From Spirosoma telluris (GTDB taxonomy: Bacteria > Bacteroidota > Bacteroidia > Cytophagales > Spirosomataceae), in NCBI GenBank assembly GCA_003259005.1, contig QLII01000001.1, forward strand, positions 2,992,501-3,056,500: DNA of 64,000 nt, read 5' to 3'. The position numbers and the translations under genes are program-made. Positions within the stretch are counted from its first letter, which is position 1. Each line of letters opens with the position of its first letter. Under the pieces are notes generated by a model. That model had not been told where the DNA came from. It did no database searches and worked only from the letters and a program-made list of their open reading frames with translations. This document shows positions 27,108 through 36,355 of the stretch, in pieces.

Positions 27108-27962
27108 ATGAATGTAAAGATTCCCCCACAGCATCAGGCTATTCAGCCGGGTATTGAAGCCGAGCTGGACCCGCAACCACAGGTAATCCGGCCTTCTTAT
27201 AAAGGAGCTAACAAATTAAAGGGTAAAGTAGCACTTATTACGGGTGGCGATTCAGGAATTGGCCGGGCCGTAGCCGTTCACTTTGCTCGGGAAGGCGCCG
27301 ATGTCGCTATTTCATACACGCCCCGTGAAGACATAGATGCACAGAAAACCAAACAGTTAGTCGAAGCAGAAGGCCGTACATGCGTACTTCTGCCGGGTGA
27401 TATTCGGCAGGAAACGTACTGTAGTCAGATTGTCGAAGACACCATAAAGCAATTGGGTAAACTCAACATTCTGGTCAACAATGCAGGTTTACAATTACAG
27501 CATCAGACGCTGGAAGAGGAAACGGATGAAGATTTGCTGGCTACATTCGAGACCAATATCTATTCGTTTTTCCGCGTAACGAAAGCTGCTGTCCCTCACT
27601 TGCAGAAGGGTGACACGGTTATCAACACCACGTCCATTACGGCTTATCAGGGCCGGGCTGATCTACTGGAATATTCCTCCACAAAGGGAGCGATTATGAC
27701 CTTTACGCGGGCTTTGTCAAGTAATCTGATTACCAAAGGAATTCGCGTAAATGCCGTTGCTCCCGGACCCATCTGGACTCCCCTCAACCCCGCGTCGGTT
27801 AGTGCCGAAGAAGTTGCCAAGTTTGGGAAAGACGTACCGATGAAACGGCCTGGCCAACCCAGCGAGGTGGCTCCCACCTATGTGTTTCTGGCTTCTGAGG
27901 ATTCTTCTTACATCACCGGACAGGTTATGCACCCTAACGGTGGAACAATTGTAAATGCGTAA
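27108..27962 (+). CDS. SDR family oxidoreductase, YghA/stress-protein type (first of a pair)
   Basis: This 284-aa NAD(P)-dependent short-chain dehydrogenase belongs to the subgroup with a roughly 40-residue N-terminal extension (PPQHQAIQPGIEAELDPQPQ), like E. coli YghA and Bacillus stress proteins. Nucleotide binding is by TGGDSGIGRA (residues 45-54). The catalytic set is Asn125 region, Ser176, Tyr189 and Lys193 (YSSTK). The substrate is unknown, and general aldehyde or sugar reduction under stress is typical. A paralogue follows 62 bases downstream, so this is a tandem duplication that has since diverged. A repeat of the GTCGATAGT family lies between them. Confidence 0.93.
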   Translation: MNVKIPPQHQAIQPGIEAELDPQPQVIRPSYKGANKLKGKVALITGGDSGIGRAVAVHFAREGADVAISYTPREDIDAQKTKQLVEAEGRTCVLLPGDIRQETYCSQIVEDTIKQLGKLNILVNNAGLQLQHQTLEEETDEDLLATFETNIYSFFRVTKAAVPHLQKGDTVINTTSITAYQGRADLLEYSSTKGAIMTFTRALSSNLITKGIRVNAVAPGPIWTPLNPASVSAEEVAKFGKDVPMKRPGQPSEVAPTYVFLASEDSSYITGQVMHPNGGTIVNA

Positions 27963-27967
27963 AAATC

Positions 27968-28021
27968 AGTCGATAGTCGTTAGTGTAAAGGCTGACAACT
28001 ATCGACTGACAACTATCGACT
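27968..28021. repeat. Intergenic inverted repeat, GTCGATAGT family, between the SDR genes
   Basis: AGTCGATAGTCGTTAGT at 27968-27984 pairs with ACTGACAACTATCGACT at 28005-28021 with two mismatches in 17. The 20-mer AACTATCGACTGACAACTAT at 27997-28016 is identical to 936-955 in the atp operon. The repeat ends 3 bases before the start codon of the second SDR gene, so folding could hide the translation start. Confidence 0.72.
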
Positions 28022-28024
28022 ATT

Positions 28025-28888
28025 ATGGAACAAATGGAATTAAAAACCAGGCCTCAGCATCAGAACGAGCAGCCGGGCCTGGAATATAAAATGGACCCGC
28101 AGCCGATCTATATTCGGGATGATTATCAGGGGTCAGATAAATTAAAAGATAAAATTGCGGTCATTACCGGTGGCGATTCAGGGATTGGCCGGGCAGTAGC
28201 CATTCACTTTGCCCGTGAAGGCGCTGATCTGGCTCTTATCTATCATCCTCGCGAAGAAGAGGATGCTCAGAAAACGAAAGAATTGATTGAAGCCGAAGGG
28301 CGTCGTTGTTTACTAATTTCGGGCGATCTGAAAGAGTTGACTTTTATTCAGGATGCAACCGATTTAATCATCGACACCTACGACCACATTAATATTCTGG
28401 TTAACAATGCCGCCAATCATGTAGAGCAAACGGAGTTTACGGGCATTTCAGATCAGCAAATGCGCGAAACGTTCGAGCTAAATATTCTGGCTATGTTCCG
28501 GCTTACGAAAATTCTGTTACCCTACATGGCCGCCGGAGATTGTATCATCAATACGACATCGGTTGTATCTTATCGGGGTACTGAGTCGCTGATTGACTAT
28601 GCATCGACTAAGGGGGCTGTTACGGCCTTCACACGCTCGTTATCGCAAAATCTGGTAGAACGTAACATTCGGGTCAATGCGGTTGCTCCCGGCCCTATCT
28701 GGACGCCACTGATCGTGGCGACAAAAACGCTTAAAGAAGTTGAGGAATTTGGGAAAGACACGCCTATGGAACGCCCCGGCCAGCCCGCTGAACTGGCACC
28801 TGCTTATGTCTTTCTAGCGTCGGAAGATGCATCGTATTACGCTGGTCAGGTTATTCACGTGAATGGCGGAGAAGTCGTAAATTCATAG
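28025..28888 (+). CDS. SDR family oxidoreductase, YghA/stress-protein type (second of a pair)
   Basis: This 287-aa paralogue of the preceding gene shares the N-terminal extension (RPQHQNEQPGLEYKMDPQP) and the cofactor motif TGGDSGIGRA (residues 48-57). The catalytic residues are Ser179, Tyr192 and Lys196 (YASTK). The C-terminal tail ASYYAGQVIHVNGGEVVNS parallels the first copy. The two differ widely in the substrate-facing middle region, so they may not share a substrate. It is followed by a clear terminator, which closes the two-gene unit before the cytochrome P450. Confidence 0.93.
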   Translation: MEQMELKTRPQHQNEQPGLEYKMDPQPIYIRDDYQGSDKLKDKIAVITGGDSGIGRAVAIHFAREGADLALIYHPREEEDAQKTKELIEAEGRRCLLISGDLKELTFIQDATDLIIDTYDHINILVNNAANHVEQTEFTGISDQQMRETFELNILAMFRLTKILLPYMAAGDCIINTTSVVSYRGTESLIDYASTKGAVTAFTRSLSQNLVERNIRVNAVAPGPIWTPLIVATKTLKEVEEFGKDTPMERPGQPAELAPAYVFLASEDASYYAGQVIHVNGGEVVNS

Positions 28889-28919
28889 CAATTCTGTCAG
28901 GTCAATGTTATCTTTATAG

Positions 28920-28952
28920 CCATTCTGAACGTCGTTTCGGAATGGTTTTTTT
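28920..28952 (+). terminator. Rho-independent terminator after the SDR pair
   Basis: CCATTCTGAA at 28920-28929 pairs with TTCGGAATGG at 28936-28945 (one G-T pair), followed by seven T residues. The ATG at 28942 lies inside this structure, which argues that the P450 gene starts at 28957 instead. Confidence 0.85.
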
Positions 28953-28956
28953 GCTG

Positions 28957-30314
28957 ATGGAAACAACCGCCCCTCCCGCCCTGCCCGTACCCCTACATCC
29001 GGGCTTACCCATGCTGGGAATACACTTGCCTTCCTGCGCGATCCGCTGGGTACGTTACATACGTTGCAACGAAACCATGACCGCCTTGTCCATTTACGCA
29101 TTGGTGGTCGAAATCAGTATCTGGTGCTGCGACCTGAAGATGTTAAACATGTTATGCAGGAAAATCACCGGAACTACGGTCGTTCGCCAGCGTTTGAGAT
29201 TCTAAAGATATTTCTGGGAAATGGGTTGCTCACCAGCGATGGCGATTTCTGGCGACGGCAACGGCGGCTGGCACAACCCGCCTTTCACCGGCAGCGATTA
29301 GCCGCTCTAACAACAACTATGATTGCCGAAACGGCCAGTTGGATCGCTGAATTGAAACAGCACAACACGCAACAGCCGGTCAATATCTCGCAGGCATTTA
29401 TGGATGTAACGATGCGTATTGTCTGCAAAACCCTATTTGGGTCTGACACAACCGGGAAATTAGATGGCCTCTCAACGGCTCTGGATACGCTTAACTATCT
29501 GGCCAATAAGAAGATGCTTTCGCCAATCCGATTTCCCTATAGCTGGCCTACGCCTGACAACATCCGGTCGAAACGAGCTCGGGCGCAGGTCGATTCATTT
29601 ATTTACGGAGTCATTGATCAACGTCGCCAACAGCACCAAGATAAAGATGACCTGCTGGGCATGTTGCTGAGTGCAGAAGATGAAGACACAGGCGAAAAGA
29701 TGTCTGACCAGCAACTCCGCGATGAGTGCGTAACTATTTTTTCGGCAGGCCACGAAACCACGGCAGTTTCCATGGCCTGGACAGTCTACCTGTTAAGTAA
29801 GCACCCTGATGTACTTGCCCGACTCCAGACCGAAAGCAGAGCCGTGCTTGGCGATGTAACTACGCCCCCACCCGATGCCTTTCGTTCGCTGACCTACACC
29901 TTACAAGTTGTGCAGGAATCATTACGATTGTATCCACCAGCCTGGGTTCTGAGCCGACGGGCGCATCATCCGGATCACATTGGTCCCTATACCATTCCGG
30001 CAGGTGATACGGCCTTGATTTCTCCTTATTTACTCCATAGAGACCCAGCCAACTGGCCCGATCCTGACCGATTTGATCCCGATCGGTTTGCGCCAGGTGG
30101 GCCTAAGGATCAACTCCATTCGTATGCTTATTTGCCCTTTGGCGGAGGCCCGCGTTTGTGTATCGGCAATCAGTTTACACTTATGGAAATGCAGATCTTA
30201 TTGGCCATGCTGGTTCGTTCGTTTGAGCTCAAGCCCGTGCCGAAACAACGTATTACCCCAAAGCCACTAATTACATTACGCCCGAATCAAGCTATTCGTA
30301 TTAATTTATTGTGA
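28957..30314 (+). CDS. Cytochrome P450 (frameshifted near the N-terminus)
   Basis: This haem-thiolate monooxygenase has an unknown substrate. All core motifs are present: I-helix FSAGHETTAVSMAW, K-helix ESLRLYPP (E-x-x-R), and the haem loop FGGGPRLCIGNQF with the Cys ligand. The N-terminus has no membrane anchor, as expected for a soluble bacterial P450. The frame breaks at GGG 29016-29018, where one extra G joins LHPGLPMLGN to TLAFLRDPLGTLHTLQRNHD. The restored protein is 452 aa. No ferredoxin or reductase gene is adjacent. Start 28957 is preferred because the earlier ATG is inside a terminator. Confidence 0.93.
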
Positions 30315-30327
30315 ATTTTCATTTATA

Positions 30328-30376
30328 CTTTTTAAAGAATTTTTTTATCCGCCCGTTCCACGATTTCTTTAAAAAG
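30328..30376. terminator. 12-bp perfect hairpin after the P450 gene
   Basis: CTTTTTAAAGAA at 30328-30339 and TTCTTTAAAAAG at 30365-30376 are exact reverse complements with a 25-nt loop that begins with a T7 run. The hairpin starts 14 bases after the stop. It is A/T-rich, so termination would be weak. The T-run follows the left arm instead of the right. Confidence 0.5.
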
Positions 30377-30428
30377 CTACTCTGTCAGTTCATTACCTAG
30401 CCTGATTAATAAACACCGTGAAACATAG

Positions 30429-30458
30429 TTGCATCTTTCATAGATAGCCTTGACTTTG
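30429..30458 (+). promoter_or_regulatory. Candidate promoter of the hibernation factor gene
   Basis: TTG at 30429-30431 and TGACTTTG at 30451-30458 match the Bacteroidota -33 TTG and -7 TAnnTTTG elements (one mismatch) with a 19-base spacing. Transcription would start near 30466. That favours the ATG at 30527 over the upstream start at 30458. Confidence 0.5.
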
Positions 30459-30526
30459 TGGCTCATATAGCCAAACTTAGGCAGTCCATTGATGTTCTAA
30501 TTTCAGTTCACTTTAAATGCGACACA

Positions 30527-30904
30527 ATGAGACTACAAATGCACGCCGTTAGATTCACGGCAGATCAGAGCCTGTTAGATTTTATCCAGGCTAAGCTAGA
30601 TAAGCTAGATACTTTTCATGATCGTATCATTAGCGGAGAGGTATTCTTAAGGCTAGAAGGAGCTGACTCCAACAAAGTCAAAGAGAAAATCGTCGAAGTC
30701 AGGCTGATGATTCCAGGAAAGGAAATTTTCGTCAAGGAGCATGACAAAAGCTTCGAAAGCGCAACCGACCGGGTCATGGATGTTCTCAAAGACAAGCTCG
30801 TTCGGTTTAAAGAGAAACGAAGCGATATCTCCAGCCCGGCCATTGCTGAGGCTACCTCCCGAGTTGAAGAAGAAGACGAGGTCTTTGAACCCGATGAGTT
30901 ATAA
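30527..30904 (+). CDS. hpf: Ribosome hibernation promoting factor (HPF/YfiA family, short form)
   Basis: The protein binds the 30S decoding centre and inactivates ribosomes in starvation or stationary phase. The 125-aa product begins MRLQMHAVRFTADQSLLDFI and continues with the beta-alpha-beta-beta-beta-alpha pattern of the family, including DRIISGEVFLRLEG, VEVRLMIPGKEIFV and SFESATDRVMDVLKDKL. An acidic tail (EEEDEVFEPDEL) replaces the C-terminal dimerisation domain of long HPF. The start is chosen from family alignment and the promoter position. A strong terminator follows. Confidence 0.93.
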   Translation: MRLQMHAVRFTADQSLLDFIQAKLDKLDTFHDRIISGEVFLRLEGADSNKVKEKIVEVRLMIPGKEIFVKEHDKSFESATDRVMDVLKDKLVRFKEKRSDISSPAIAEATSRVEEEDEVFEPDEL

Positions 30905-30925
30905 CTAGTCAGCGTACTATAATGC

Positions 30926-30960
30926 CGAAAGCCACTCCAAACGGGGTGGCTTTCGTGTTT
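30926..30960 (+). terminator. Rho-independent terminator after hpf
   Basis: CGAAAGCCACTCC at 30926-30938 and GGGGTGGCTTTCG at 30943-30955 form a 13-bp stem with one G-T pair and a tight 4-base loop, followed by TGTTT. It lies 21 bases after the stop and sits between hpf (plus) and metK (minus). Confidence 0.85.
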
Positions 30961-31001
30961 CTATATTTTGAGATGCCTCCTATCGTTGGAACGGCAAAAA
31001 A

Positions 31002-32279
31002 TTACAAACCAAACGTTTCTTTAACTTTATCAACAAAATCGAGCTTCTCCCAAGTGAACAACTCAACTTCAAGCTCGATGATGTTCCCGTTAGAACCGAA
31101 GGTTTTCTTAACGATTTCATTCTTGCGGCCCATGTGCCCGTAAGCAGCCGTTTCCGAATAGATTGGGTTCCGGAGTTTTAACCGCTGTTCGATAGCGTAA
31201 GGACGCATGTCGAAAATTTCGCTAACCTTTTCAGCGATAGCGCCATCATGCATATCTACCTTGGCTGTGCCATAGGTATTTACATACAAACCACAGGGCT
31301 TAGCGACGCCAATAGCATACGAAACCTGCACCAGCACTTGATCGCAAAGACCAGCCGCTACTAAGTTCTTGGCAATATGACGTGTTGCATAAGCAGCCGA
31401 ACGGTCAACTTTGGAAGGATCTTTACCCGAAAATGCACCACCACCATGGGCACCTTTACCACCGTAGGTATCCACAATAATCTTCCGGCCTGTTAAGCCC
31501 GTATCGCCGTGAGGACCACCAATTACGAACTTTCCGGTTGGGTTGATGTAGTACGTAATGTTATCGGTGAAGAGGCCATGCAGTTCAACTTTCTGAGCTG
31601 CTTTTACGCGAGGAATAACGATATTAATAATGTCTTCCTTGATTTTGGCCAGCATCGTTGCGTCATCGGCAAAATCATCGTGCTGCGTCGAAACCACAAT
31701 GGTGTCAATCCGAATAGGCTGATCATCATCAGAATATTCAATAGTTACCTGCGACTTGGCATCGGGCCGCAGATAGGGCATTAATTCAATTTCGTTGTTC
31801 CGAATCACCGACATTTCGCGCAGAATGGCATGAGCCAGATCCAGCGGCAATGGCATGTAGTTGTCGGTTTCATTGGTGGCATATCCGAACATCATACCCT
31901 GATCACCAGCACCCTGAGCGTTTGCTTTTGATTCAAAATCGTTGTTGTCAACCAAACGATCAACCCCTTGGTTGATATCAGCTGATTGATCATGAAGAGC
32001 CGAGAAAATACCGCACGAATTCGCTTCGAACATGTACTCGCTCTTGGTGTACCCGATTTTACGGATCACCTCACGCGTGATTTTCTGAACGTCTAAATAG
32101 GTGTCAGTCTTGATTTCTCCCGCCAGAACAACCTGACCGGTAGTAACGAGCGTTTCACAGGCTACTTTGCTGGATGGATCAAACGCCAGAAAATTATCAA
32201 TCAGTGCGTCAGAAATTTGATCGGCGACTTTATCGGGGTGTCCCTCAGAAACAGACTCGGAAGTGAAGAGATAAGGCAT
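31002..32279 (-). CDS. metK: S-adenosylmethionine synthetase
   Basis: The enzyme makes S-adenosylmethionine from methionine and ATP. The 425-aa protein starts [20 protein letters not shown], and its GHPDK motif binds the methionine/ATP pocket. It also has [16 protein letters not shown] and the phosphate loop [19 protein letters not shown]. The longer open frame to 32342 adds a non-conserved leader, so I start at the ATG ending at 32279. A well-formed promoter is located 30-58 bases upstream. I looked for a SAM riboswitch, but the leader is only about 20 bases long and has no room for one. Confidence 0.97.
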   Translation of the reverse strand: MPYLFTSESVSEGHPDKVADQISDALIDNFLAFDPSSKVACETLVTTGQVVLAGEIKTDTYLDVQKITREVIRKIGYTKSEYMFEANSCGIFSALHDQSADINQGVDRLVDNNDFESKANAQGAGDQGMMFGYATNETDNYMPLPLDLAHAILREMSVIRNNEIELMPYLRPDAKSQVTIEYSDDDQPIRIDTIVVSTQHDDFADDATMLAKIKEDIINIVIPRVKAAQKVELHGLFTDNITYYINPTGKFVIGGPHGDTGLTGRKIIVDTYGGKGAHGGGAFSGKDPSKVDRSAAYATRHIAKNLVAAGLCDQVLVQVSYAIGVAKPCGLYVNTYGTAKVDMHDGAIAEKVSEIFDMRPYAIEQRLKLRNPIYSETAAYGHMGRKNEIVKKTFGSNGNIIELEVELFTWEKLDFVDKVKETFGL

Positions 32280-32308
32280 TAGTTGTCCGTATGACTTGGT
32301 TGAATTCA

Positions 32309-32337
32309 CAAATCTACAAGTTTCTGGGTAGGGGCAA
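32309..32337 (-). promoter_or_regulatory. Candidate metK promoter
   Basis: On the minus strand, TTG at 32337-32335 and TAGATTTG at 32316-32309 are separated by 18 bases. The -7 box is a full match to TAnnTTTG. The predicted start of transcription near 32302 gives a leader of about 22 bases to the metK ATG. Confidence 0.55.
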
Positions 32338-32360
32338 GCCATTGGCCTGTACGTTCTTTA

Positions 32361-33557
32361 TTATCCGGCTATTTTTCGGCGCAGGACATCAAAGAAGGCC
32401 CGCAGAAATGGCCAGAATGGCATTGTCGCAAATAGGCGTATCTCTTCGAAAAGATGGGTTTCTTCGTCTAAAAATTTAAAGACACGCCGGGGATTCTCCG
32501 TATAAACCCGGGTAAAAATATCATCGGCGGGATGTCTATTTTTCTCCAGAACATTCAGAAAAATACTATCGTAGAGCTTAAATCGTCGGGTAAACCAGGG
32601 AATAGTACGCTGCGGCTTACCCGTTTCAGCCAGATTTCGAACAATATCTTGCAAATACCGCTGCGTTCGGTGAAAGGTGTAGCCGGTTGAGGCCTTTGTA
32701 AAGCCGCCTGACGTACCAATCCGGACAATATGATCAGAAGGATTTTCCTGCGTTGGCTCATCCGACATCGGAATAACACCATACTCAGTTTCGCAGATTT
32801 CATACGCATCAGTTGTCAAAAAATTTTCGATATACTGGCGTAGGACAACATCATATTCGGCATCGAACAGCAATGTGGAGTTGAAAATTGTATATTCAAC
32901 CAGCGCTGTTTTTTCATCAAATGGCAATACGTAGACGAATCGACAGTCTCCCTGCTGATCAACCCGAAAATCCATAATTTCTGGTCGTTTCGGATCAAAA
33001 CAAGGCGTTGACGCTTTAATTACCCAGCCTTTAAAATGTTGGAGCAGGTTATGATTTTCGGGTTGATCTAATTTCAGCGTAAACGTACTATCGAACACAT
33101 AATCAGCGATGTAGGGTTCATCGTCGGCAATAACAAAACCACCCTGAGGAGTGTCTTTTATGCGCTGAATAGTTGCCTGCTTTCGCTCAACAGTAGGCCA
33201 CTTCGCTAGTTCTGTTTCTACAAATGTATAGAAGTCAATACTTCGAAGCATTTTATACTGGTAACCTCGCATATCCAGTTCCCCGGCATACGTAGGGCCA
33301 TGAAAGAAAAGCGATCTCCAGGTTCGAAACAAAATCGACTCAAACGGTCGCAATTGAGCCAATGTCCGGCTAGATTGATCTGACCCGACTGCGTTTAGTT
33401 CACGTTCCCAAAAGCACCATGTCCGGTCATTCTGATTTTTCTGTTCTCGATCCAGAATCAGTATGCTTCGGTTACTTAATGGAGACTGAGTCAGGTAATA
33501 GGCCAGACTTAACCCTGCCATGCCTCCCCCAGCGATAATGAAATCGTATTTTTTCAT
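32361..33557 (-). CDS. crtY: Lycopene beta-cyclase (CrtY type)
   Basis: This flavoprotein closes the ends of lycopene into beta-ionone rings in carotenoid synthesis. The 398-aa sequence has the dinucleotide-binding start DFIIAGGGMAGLSLAYYL. The family signatures DRTWCFWE, QGDCRFVYVLPF and GTSGGFTKASTGYTF are also present. No other carotenoid genes are in the window, so the pathway must be encoded elsewhere. Pigmentation is normal in Cytophagales. It lies between lipA and metK, separated from lipA by a terminator-like hairpin that ends just before its start. Confidence 0.93.
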   Translation of the reverse strand: MKKYDFIIAGGGMAGLSLAYYLTQSPLSNRSILILDREQKNQNDRTWCFWERELNAVGSDQSSRTLAQLRPFESILFRTWRSLFFHGPTYAGELDMRGYQYKMLRSIDFYTFVETELAKWPTVERKQATIQRIKDTPQGGFVIADDEPYIADYVFDSTFTLKLDQPENHNLLQHFKGWVIKASTPCFDPKRPEIMDFRVDQQGDCRFVYVLPFDEKTALVEYTIFNSTLLFDAEYDVVLRQYIENFLTTDAYEICETEYGVIPMSDEPTQENPSDHIVRIGTSGGFTKASTGYTFHRTQRYLQDIVRNLAETGKPQRTIPWFTRRFKLYDSIFLNVLEKNRHPADDIFTRVYTENPRRVFKFLDEETHLFEEIRLFATMPFWPFLRAFFDVLRRKIAG

Positions 33558-33565
33558 GCAGCAAA

Positions 33566-33593
33566 GAAAAAGTCCGGGCCGTTGGTCCGGACT
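33566..33593 (-). terminator. Terminator after lipA
   Basis: On the minus strand AGTCCGG and CCGGACT (33593-33587 and 33577-33571) form a 7-bp stem followed by TTTTC. It ends 9 bases upstream of the crtY start codon, so it may also attenuate read-through from lipA into crtY. Confidence 0.7.
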
Positions 33594-33643
33594 CTGTCCT
33601 TTAAAATGGCGAAGGTGGCTAAATTGTTTATTTGTTCGTCATT

Positions 33644-34537
33644 TTAGACATTCACATGCTTCTCTGCGTGATAGCTCGACCGAACCAGCGGGCCCGATTC
33701 AACGTATTTAAGCCCCCGCTTTAGTCCTTCTTCACGATACATAGCGAATGTATCGGGGTGAATCCACTCAAGTACTTCGTGGTGCATTTTAGTAGGTTGA
33801 AGGTATTGACCCAGCGTAAGTATATCCAGACCATTAACGGCCAGATCGTCCATCGCCTTAACTACCTCATCGTGCGTTTCGCCTAAGCCAAGCATAATCC
33901 CCGATTTCGTCCGTTGACCATACTCTTTTGTCCGGCGGATCTGTTCGAGGCTCCGTTCATAACGTGCCTGTGGCCGCACGCGACGATAAAGTCGCTCAAC
34001 GGTTTCCATATTATGCGAAACGACTTCCTGACCGGCAGAAATCATCCGTTCGAGGGCTTCCCAATTGCCTTTCGTATCGGGAATAAGCGTTTCAATGGTC
34101 GTCTTGGGTGATGCTTCTTTTATAAGCCGTACGGTCTGATACCAGATTTCGGCACCCCGATCTTTCAGTTCATCACGGTTAACTGATGTGAGCACGGCGT
34201 GTTTAACCTTCATTAACACAATGGCTTCGGCCACGCGTCGGGGTTCATCGGTATCATATTCAGTAGGACGACCCGTCGCTACAGCGCAAAACGTGCAGCT
34301 CCGTGTACAAACGTTGCCCAGAATCATAAATGTAGCGGTACCTGCTCCCCAGCACTCTCCCATATTGGGACAATTGCCGCTCTCGCAAATTGTATGGAGC
34401 TTATGTTCGTCAACTAACTTACGAACTTTAGCATATTCAGGTCCAATGGGCAGTTTTACACGCAGCCAATCGGGCCGTTTCGGGACGCCCGCCCGGCTTC
34501 GTTGTTGTTCAGAGAGTATTACGGGTAGTTCGATCAT
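33644..34537 (-). CDS. lipA: Lipoyl synthase
   Basis: This radical SAM enzyme inserts two sulfurs into protein-bound octanoate. The 297-aa protein carries both iron-sulfur sites. The auxiliary cluster Cys are in [14 protein letters not shown], and the radical SAM motif is [10 protein letters not shown]. Other conserved segments are [37 protein letters not shown] and GLGETHDEV. The start ATG at 34537 is preceded by a GAGGAG sequence at a good ribosome-binding distance, which is rare in this genome. It is followed by a terminator-like hairpin. Confidence 0.97.
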   Translation of the reverse strand: MIELPVILSEQQRSRAGVPKRPDWLRVKLPIGPEYAKVRKLVDEHKLHTICESGNCPNMGECWGAGTATFMILGNVCTRSCTFCAVATGRPTEYDTDEPRRVAEAIVLMKVKHAVLTSVNRDELKDRGAEIWYQTVRLIKEASPKTTIETLIPDTKGNWEALERMISAGQEVVSHNMETVERLYRRVRPQARYERSLEQIRRTKEYGQRTKSGIMLGLGETHDEVVKAMDDLAVNGLDILTLGQYLQPTKMHHEVLEWIHPDTFAMYREEGLKRGLKYVESGPLVRSSYHAEKHVNV

Positions 34538-34595
34538 GGCTCCTCAATCCTTTCCAGCAAAATTCGTTTTTAGGTCGGAAAGTTCACTATAAAAA

Positions 34596-34655
34596 CAAGG
34601 AGCAGGGGGCGCGGAGCACGGTTTCATTAACCTGCACCACGCCCCCTGCTCCTTG
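34596..34655. repeat. GC-rich 16-bp inverted repeat upstream of lipA
   Basis: CAAGGAGCAGGGGGCG at 34596-34611 and CGCCCCCTGCTCCTTG at 34640-34655 are perfect reverse complements with a 28-nt loop. The repeat lies between the lipA start and the stop of the next minus-strand gene, and probably terminates transcription of that gene. Its G/C content contrasts with its surroundings. Confidence 0.75.
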
Positions 34656-34659
34656 CTGT

Positions 34660-35445
34660 TTACTTCTTACTTCCAAAAAATAAGGTAAGATAGGCCGATG
34701 TGAAGAAGTTACGGTTCCCAAGTTCTCTGCCACCAGTAGCACTTTGGTTAGGAATGATAACAACTTTGTTGGGGAATACTTCGGCTAAGAACCCAATTTC
34801 AATACCGGTTGTATTCGCACGGAAAGCACTTAATTCAAAGCTTAAAGCCGCTTTTACGTTCAAGCCAACCGTTAGTTTCGATTGATCGAGGCCTTGAAAA
34901 AAGCCGCCTGCTCCGGTAATTACCTCGCCTGTTGGCGTAGTAAGTCCATTCAGTTGTGAGGCTGGGATAGTCCGGGACGAATTACCGGAGGTTACTTCCA
35001 CATAATAGGGTTTAATAATACCAATTGATGGCCCACCCGCCAAAATTCCGCTTACCGCAATACCTTCGTCACTATTGCGCTGGAATAATTTTACTTCCCG
35101 ACCGTATGAGGGACGTAATACAAACAAATAATTTTCTTTTCCTTCAATATAACGGGAGCCAATCGAATTAATGGAAGACTGGATTTCTTTCGGATGTTTC
35201 ACATTGACAAGCTCAACGCTCAGATAGCTATACTGCGGCATACCCATCAGCTTACCCGACAATAGGCGTGACTGACGAAACACAAAACCGCCAATTATCC
35301 CGGAATTTGTGTTCGTAGTCAACCCAAACGTCGTTATCGTATGGTAGCTATCATCTTCAGTGTCAGTATTCTGTGCATTAGAAACCTGACCTGATAGCAT
35401 AAGGCCGCTTAAGGCAAGTCCAAGTACTTTGTATAGTGTTCGCAT
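34660..35445 (-). CDS. Secreted protein, probable outer-membrane beta-barrel, unknown function
   Basis: I do not recognise this 261-aa protein. It has a signal peptide (MRTLYKVLGLALSGLMLSGQ, cut near SNA-Q). Alternating hydrophobic strands with aromatic ends run throughout, ending in AYLTLFFG, a pattern typical of small outer-membrane barrels. No enzymatic motif is visible. It is a single gene with a GC-rich hairpin right after the stop. Upstream, a divergent 331-bp region carries a long inverted repeat and the osmC gene faces away. Confidence 0.6.
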   Translation of the reverse strand: MRTLYKVLGLALSGLMLSGQVSNAQNTDTEDDSYHTITTFGLTTNTNSGIIGGFVFRQSRLLSGKLMGMPQYSYLSVELVNVKHPKEIQSSINSIGSRYIEGKENYLFVLRPSYGREVKLFQRNSDEGIAVSGILAGGPSIGIIKPYYVEVTSGNSSRTIPASQLNGLTTPTGEVITGAGGFFQGLDQSKLTVGLNVKAALSFELSAFRANTTGIEIGFLAEVFPNKVVIIPNQSATGGRELGNRNFFTSAYLTLFFGSKK

Positions 35446-35603
35446 TTCCGTAAAATCCTGAATTAAAGCTACTCATTATTATGTATATTCACAAAATCAG
35501 ACGCGATAATTAGCGTAACTACATCATTCTTTATATGTTTAGGTCAAAACAGCCACCGAGATTATTCTGGACTGAAATTAGGGAAGCGGTTGGGTTTGAG
35601 TGA

Positions 35604-35724
35604 ACTAGTAGTCTTCCAAAATAGATTCTATAGATTTTTTTAACCCTATTCCTCTGACTATTACTACAATAGTGCCAAAAGAATCTATAGAATCCACTAG
35701 AATCTATTTTGCCAAAGCACTAGT
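35604..35724. repeat. Long imperfect inverted repeat in a divergent 331-bp gap
   Basis: The gap 35446-35776 holds no gene. The left arm at 35604-35636 (ACTAGTAGTCTTCCAAAATA and onward) pairs with 35681-35724. The right arm has an extra 10 bases that duplicate a GATTCTA word. The arms are bounded by ACTAGT at both ends. The flanking genes diverge, so this cannot be a simple terminator. It could be a mobile miniature element or a regulatory cruciform. Confidence 0.65.
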
Positions 35725-35776
35725 AATCACATAATAAGCAACGTTTTTTGATTGATTAATACATACGTTTTATTTT

Positions 35777-36220
35777 ATGGCAACGATTCATATTGATTAC
35801 CTGGGTGAGCTACGTACCGATTGTGTACACCTCCAATCGGGTACCCACATTAACACCGATGCACCTACCGATAATCAGGGTCTGGGTGAAGCTTTCTCCC
35901 CTACTGATCTGGTAGCGAATGCACTCGGCACCTGCATCATTACAACAATGGCGATTTTTGCCCGACGTGATGGTATTGATCTGAAAGGCAGCGTGCTCGA
36001 CGTAACAAAGGTGATGACAAGCAAACCACCTCGACGTATCGCCCGAATCGAAATTAACTTAATCCTACGTGCCAATCAGGAGGGAAACCTATTTTTGCCC
36101 GATGATGAAACGCGTGCCCGTCTGGAAAAAATTGCACATACGTGCCCAGTTGCCATTAGCCTCCACCCTGATGTTGAACAGGCCGTAAATATTCAATGGG
36201 AAAAAGGCGTACTAGTCTAA
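35777..36220 (+). CDS. OsmC family protein (peroxide resistance)
   Basis: This 147-aa thiol-dependent peroxidase-like protein reduces organic hydroperoxides or handles related stress. The two family cysteines are present: one in ALGTCIITTMAIFARRDGIDL on the central helix, the other in AHTCPVAISLHPDV near the C-terminus. The N-terminal sheet (MATIHIDYLGELRTDC) is normal. It resembles the YhfA/OsmC-like subgroup rather than Ohr. It is a single gene with a strong terminator 14 bases after the stop. Confidence 0.9.
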   Translation: MATIHIDYLGELRTDCVHLQSGTHINTDAPTDNQGLGEAFSPTDLVANALGTCIITTMAIFARRDGIDLKGSVLDVTKVMTSKPPRRIARIEINLILRANQEGNLFLPDDETRARLEKIAHTCPVAISLHPDVEQAVNIQWEKGVLV

Positions 36221-36233
36221 TGTATGACGTATT

Positions 36234-36283
36234 CTAAAGGATGTAGATGATGCAGGAACACTACATCCTTTAGTTTCTTTTTT
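36234..36283 (+). terminator. Rho-independent terminator after osmC-like gene
   Basis: CTAAAGGATGTAG at 36234-36246 and CTACATCCTTTAG at 36261-36273 form a perfect 13-bp stem with a 14-nt loop, followed by TTTCTTTTTT. Confidence 0.88.
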
Positions 36284-36355
36284 CTCCCTGGTAACCCACT
36301 GTTGCCAGACCTCCCGACACGATCATTAATTTAGAGTGTGCACACCCATTCTCTA

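Noticed and set aside
32280..32360. SAM riboswitch upstream of metK
   Set aside because: The gap to crtY is 81 bases and the predicted leader about 20 bases. No SAM-binding helices are visible.
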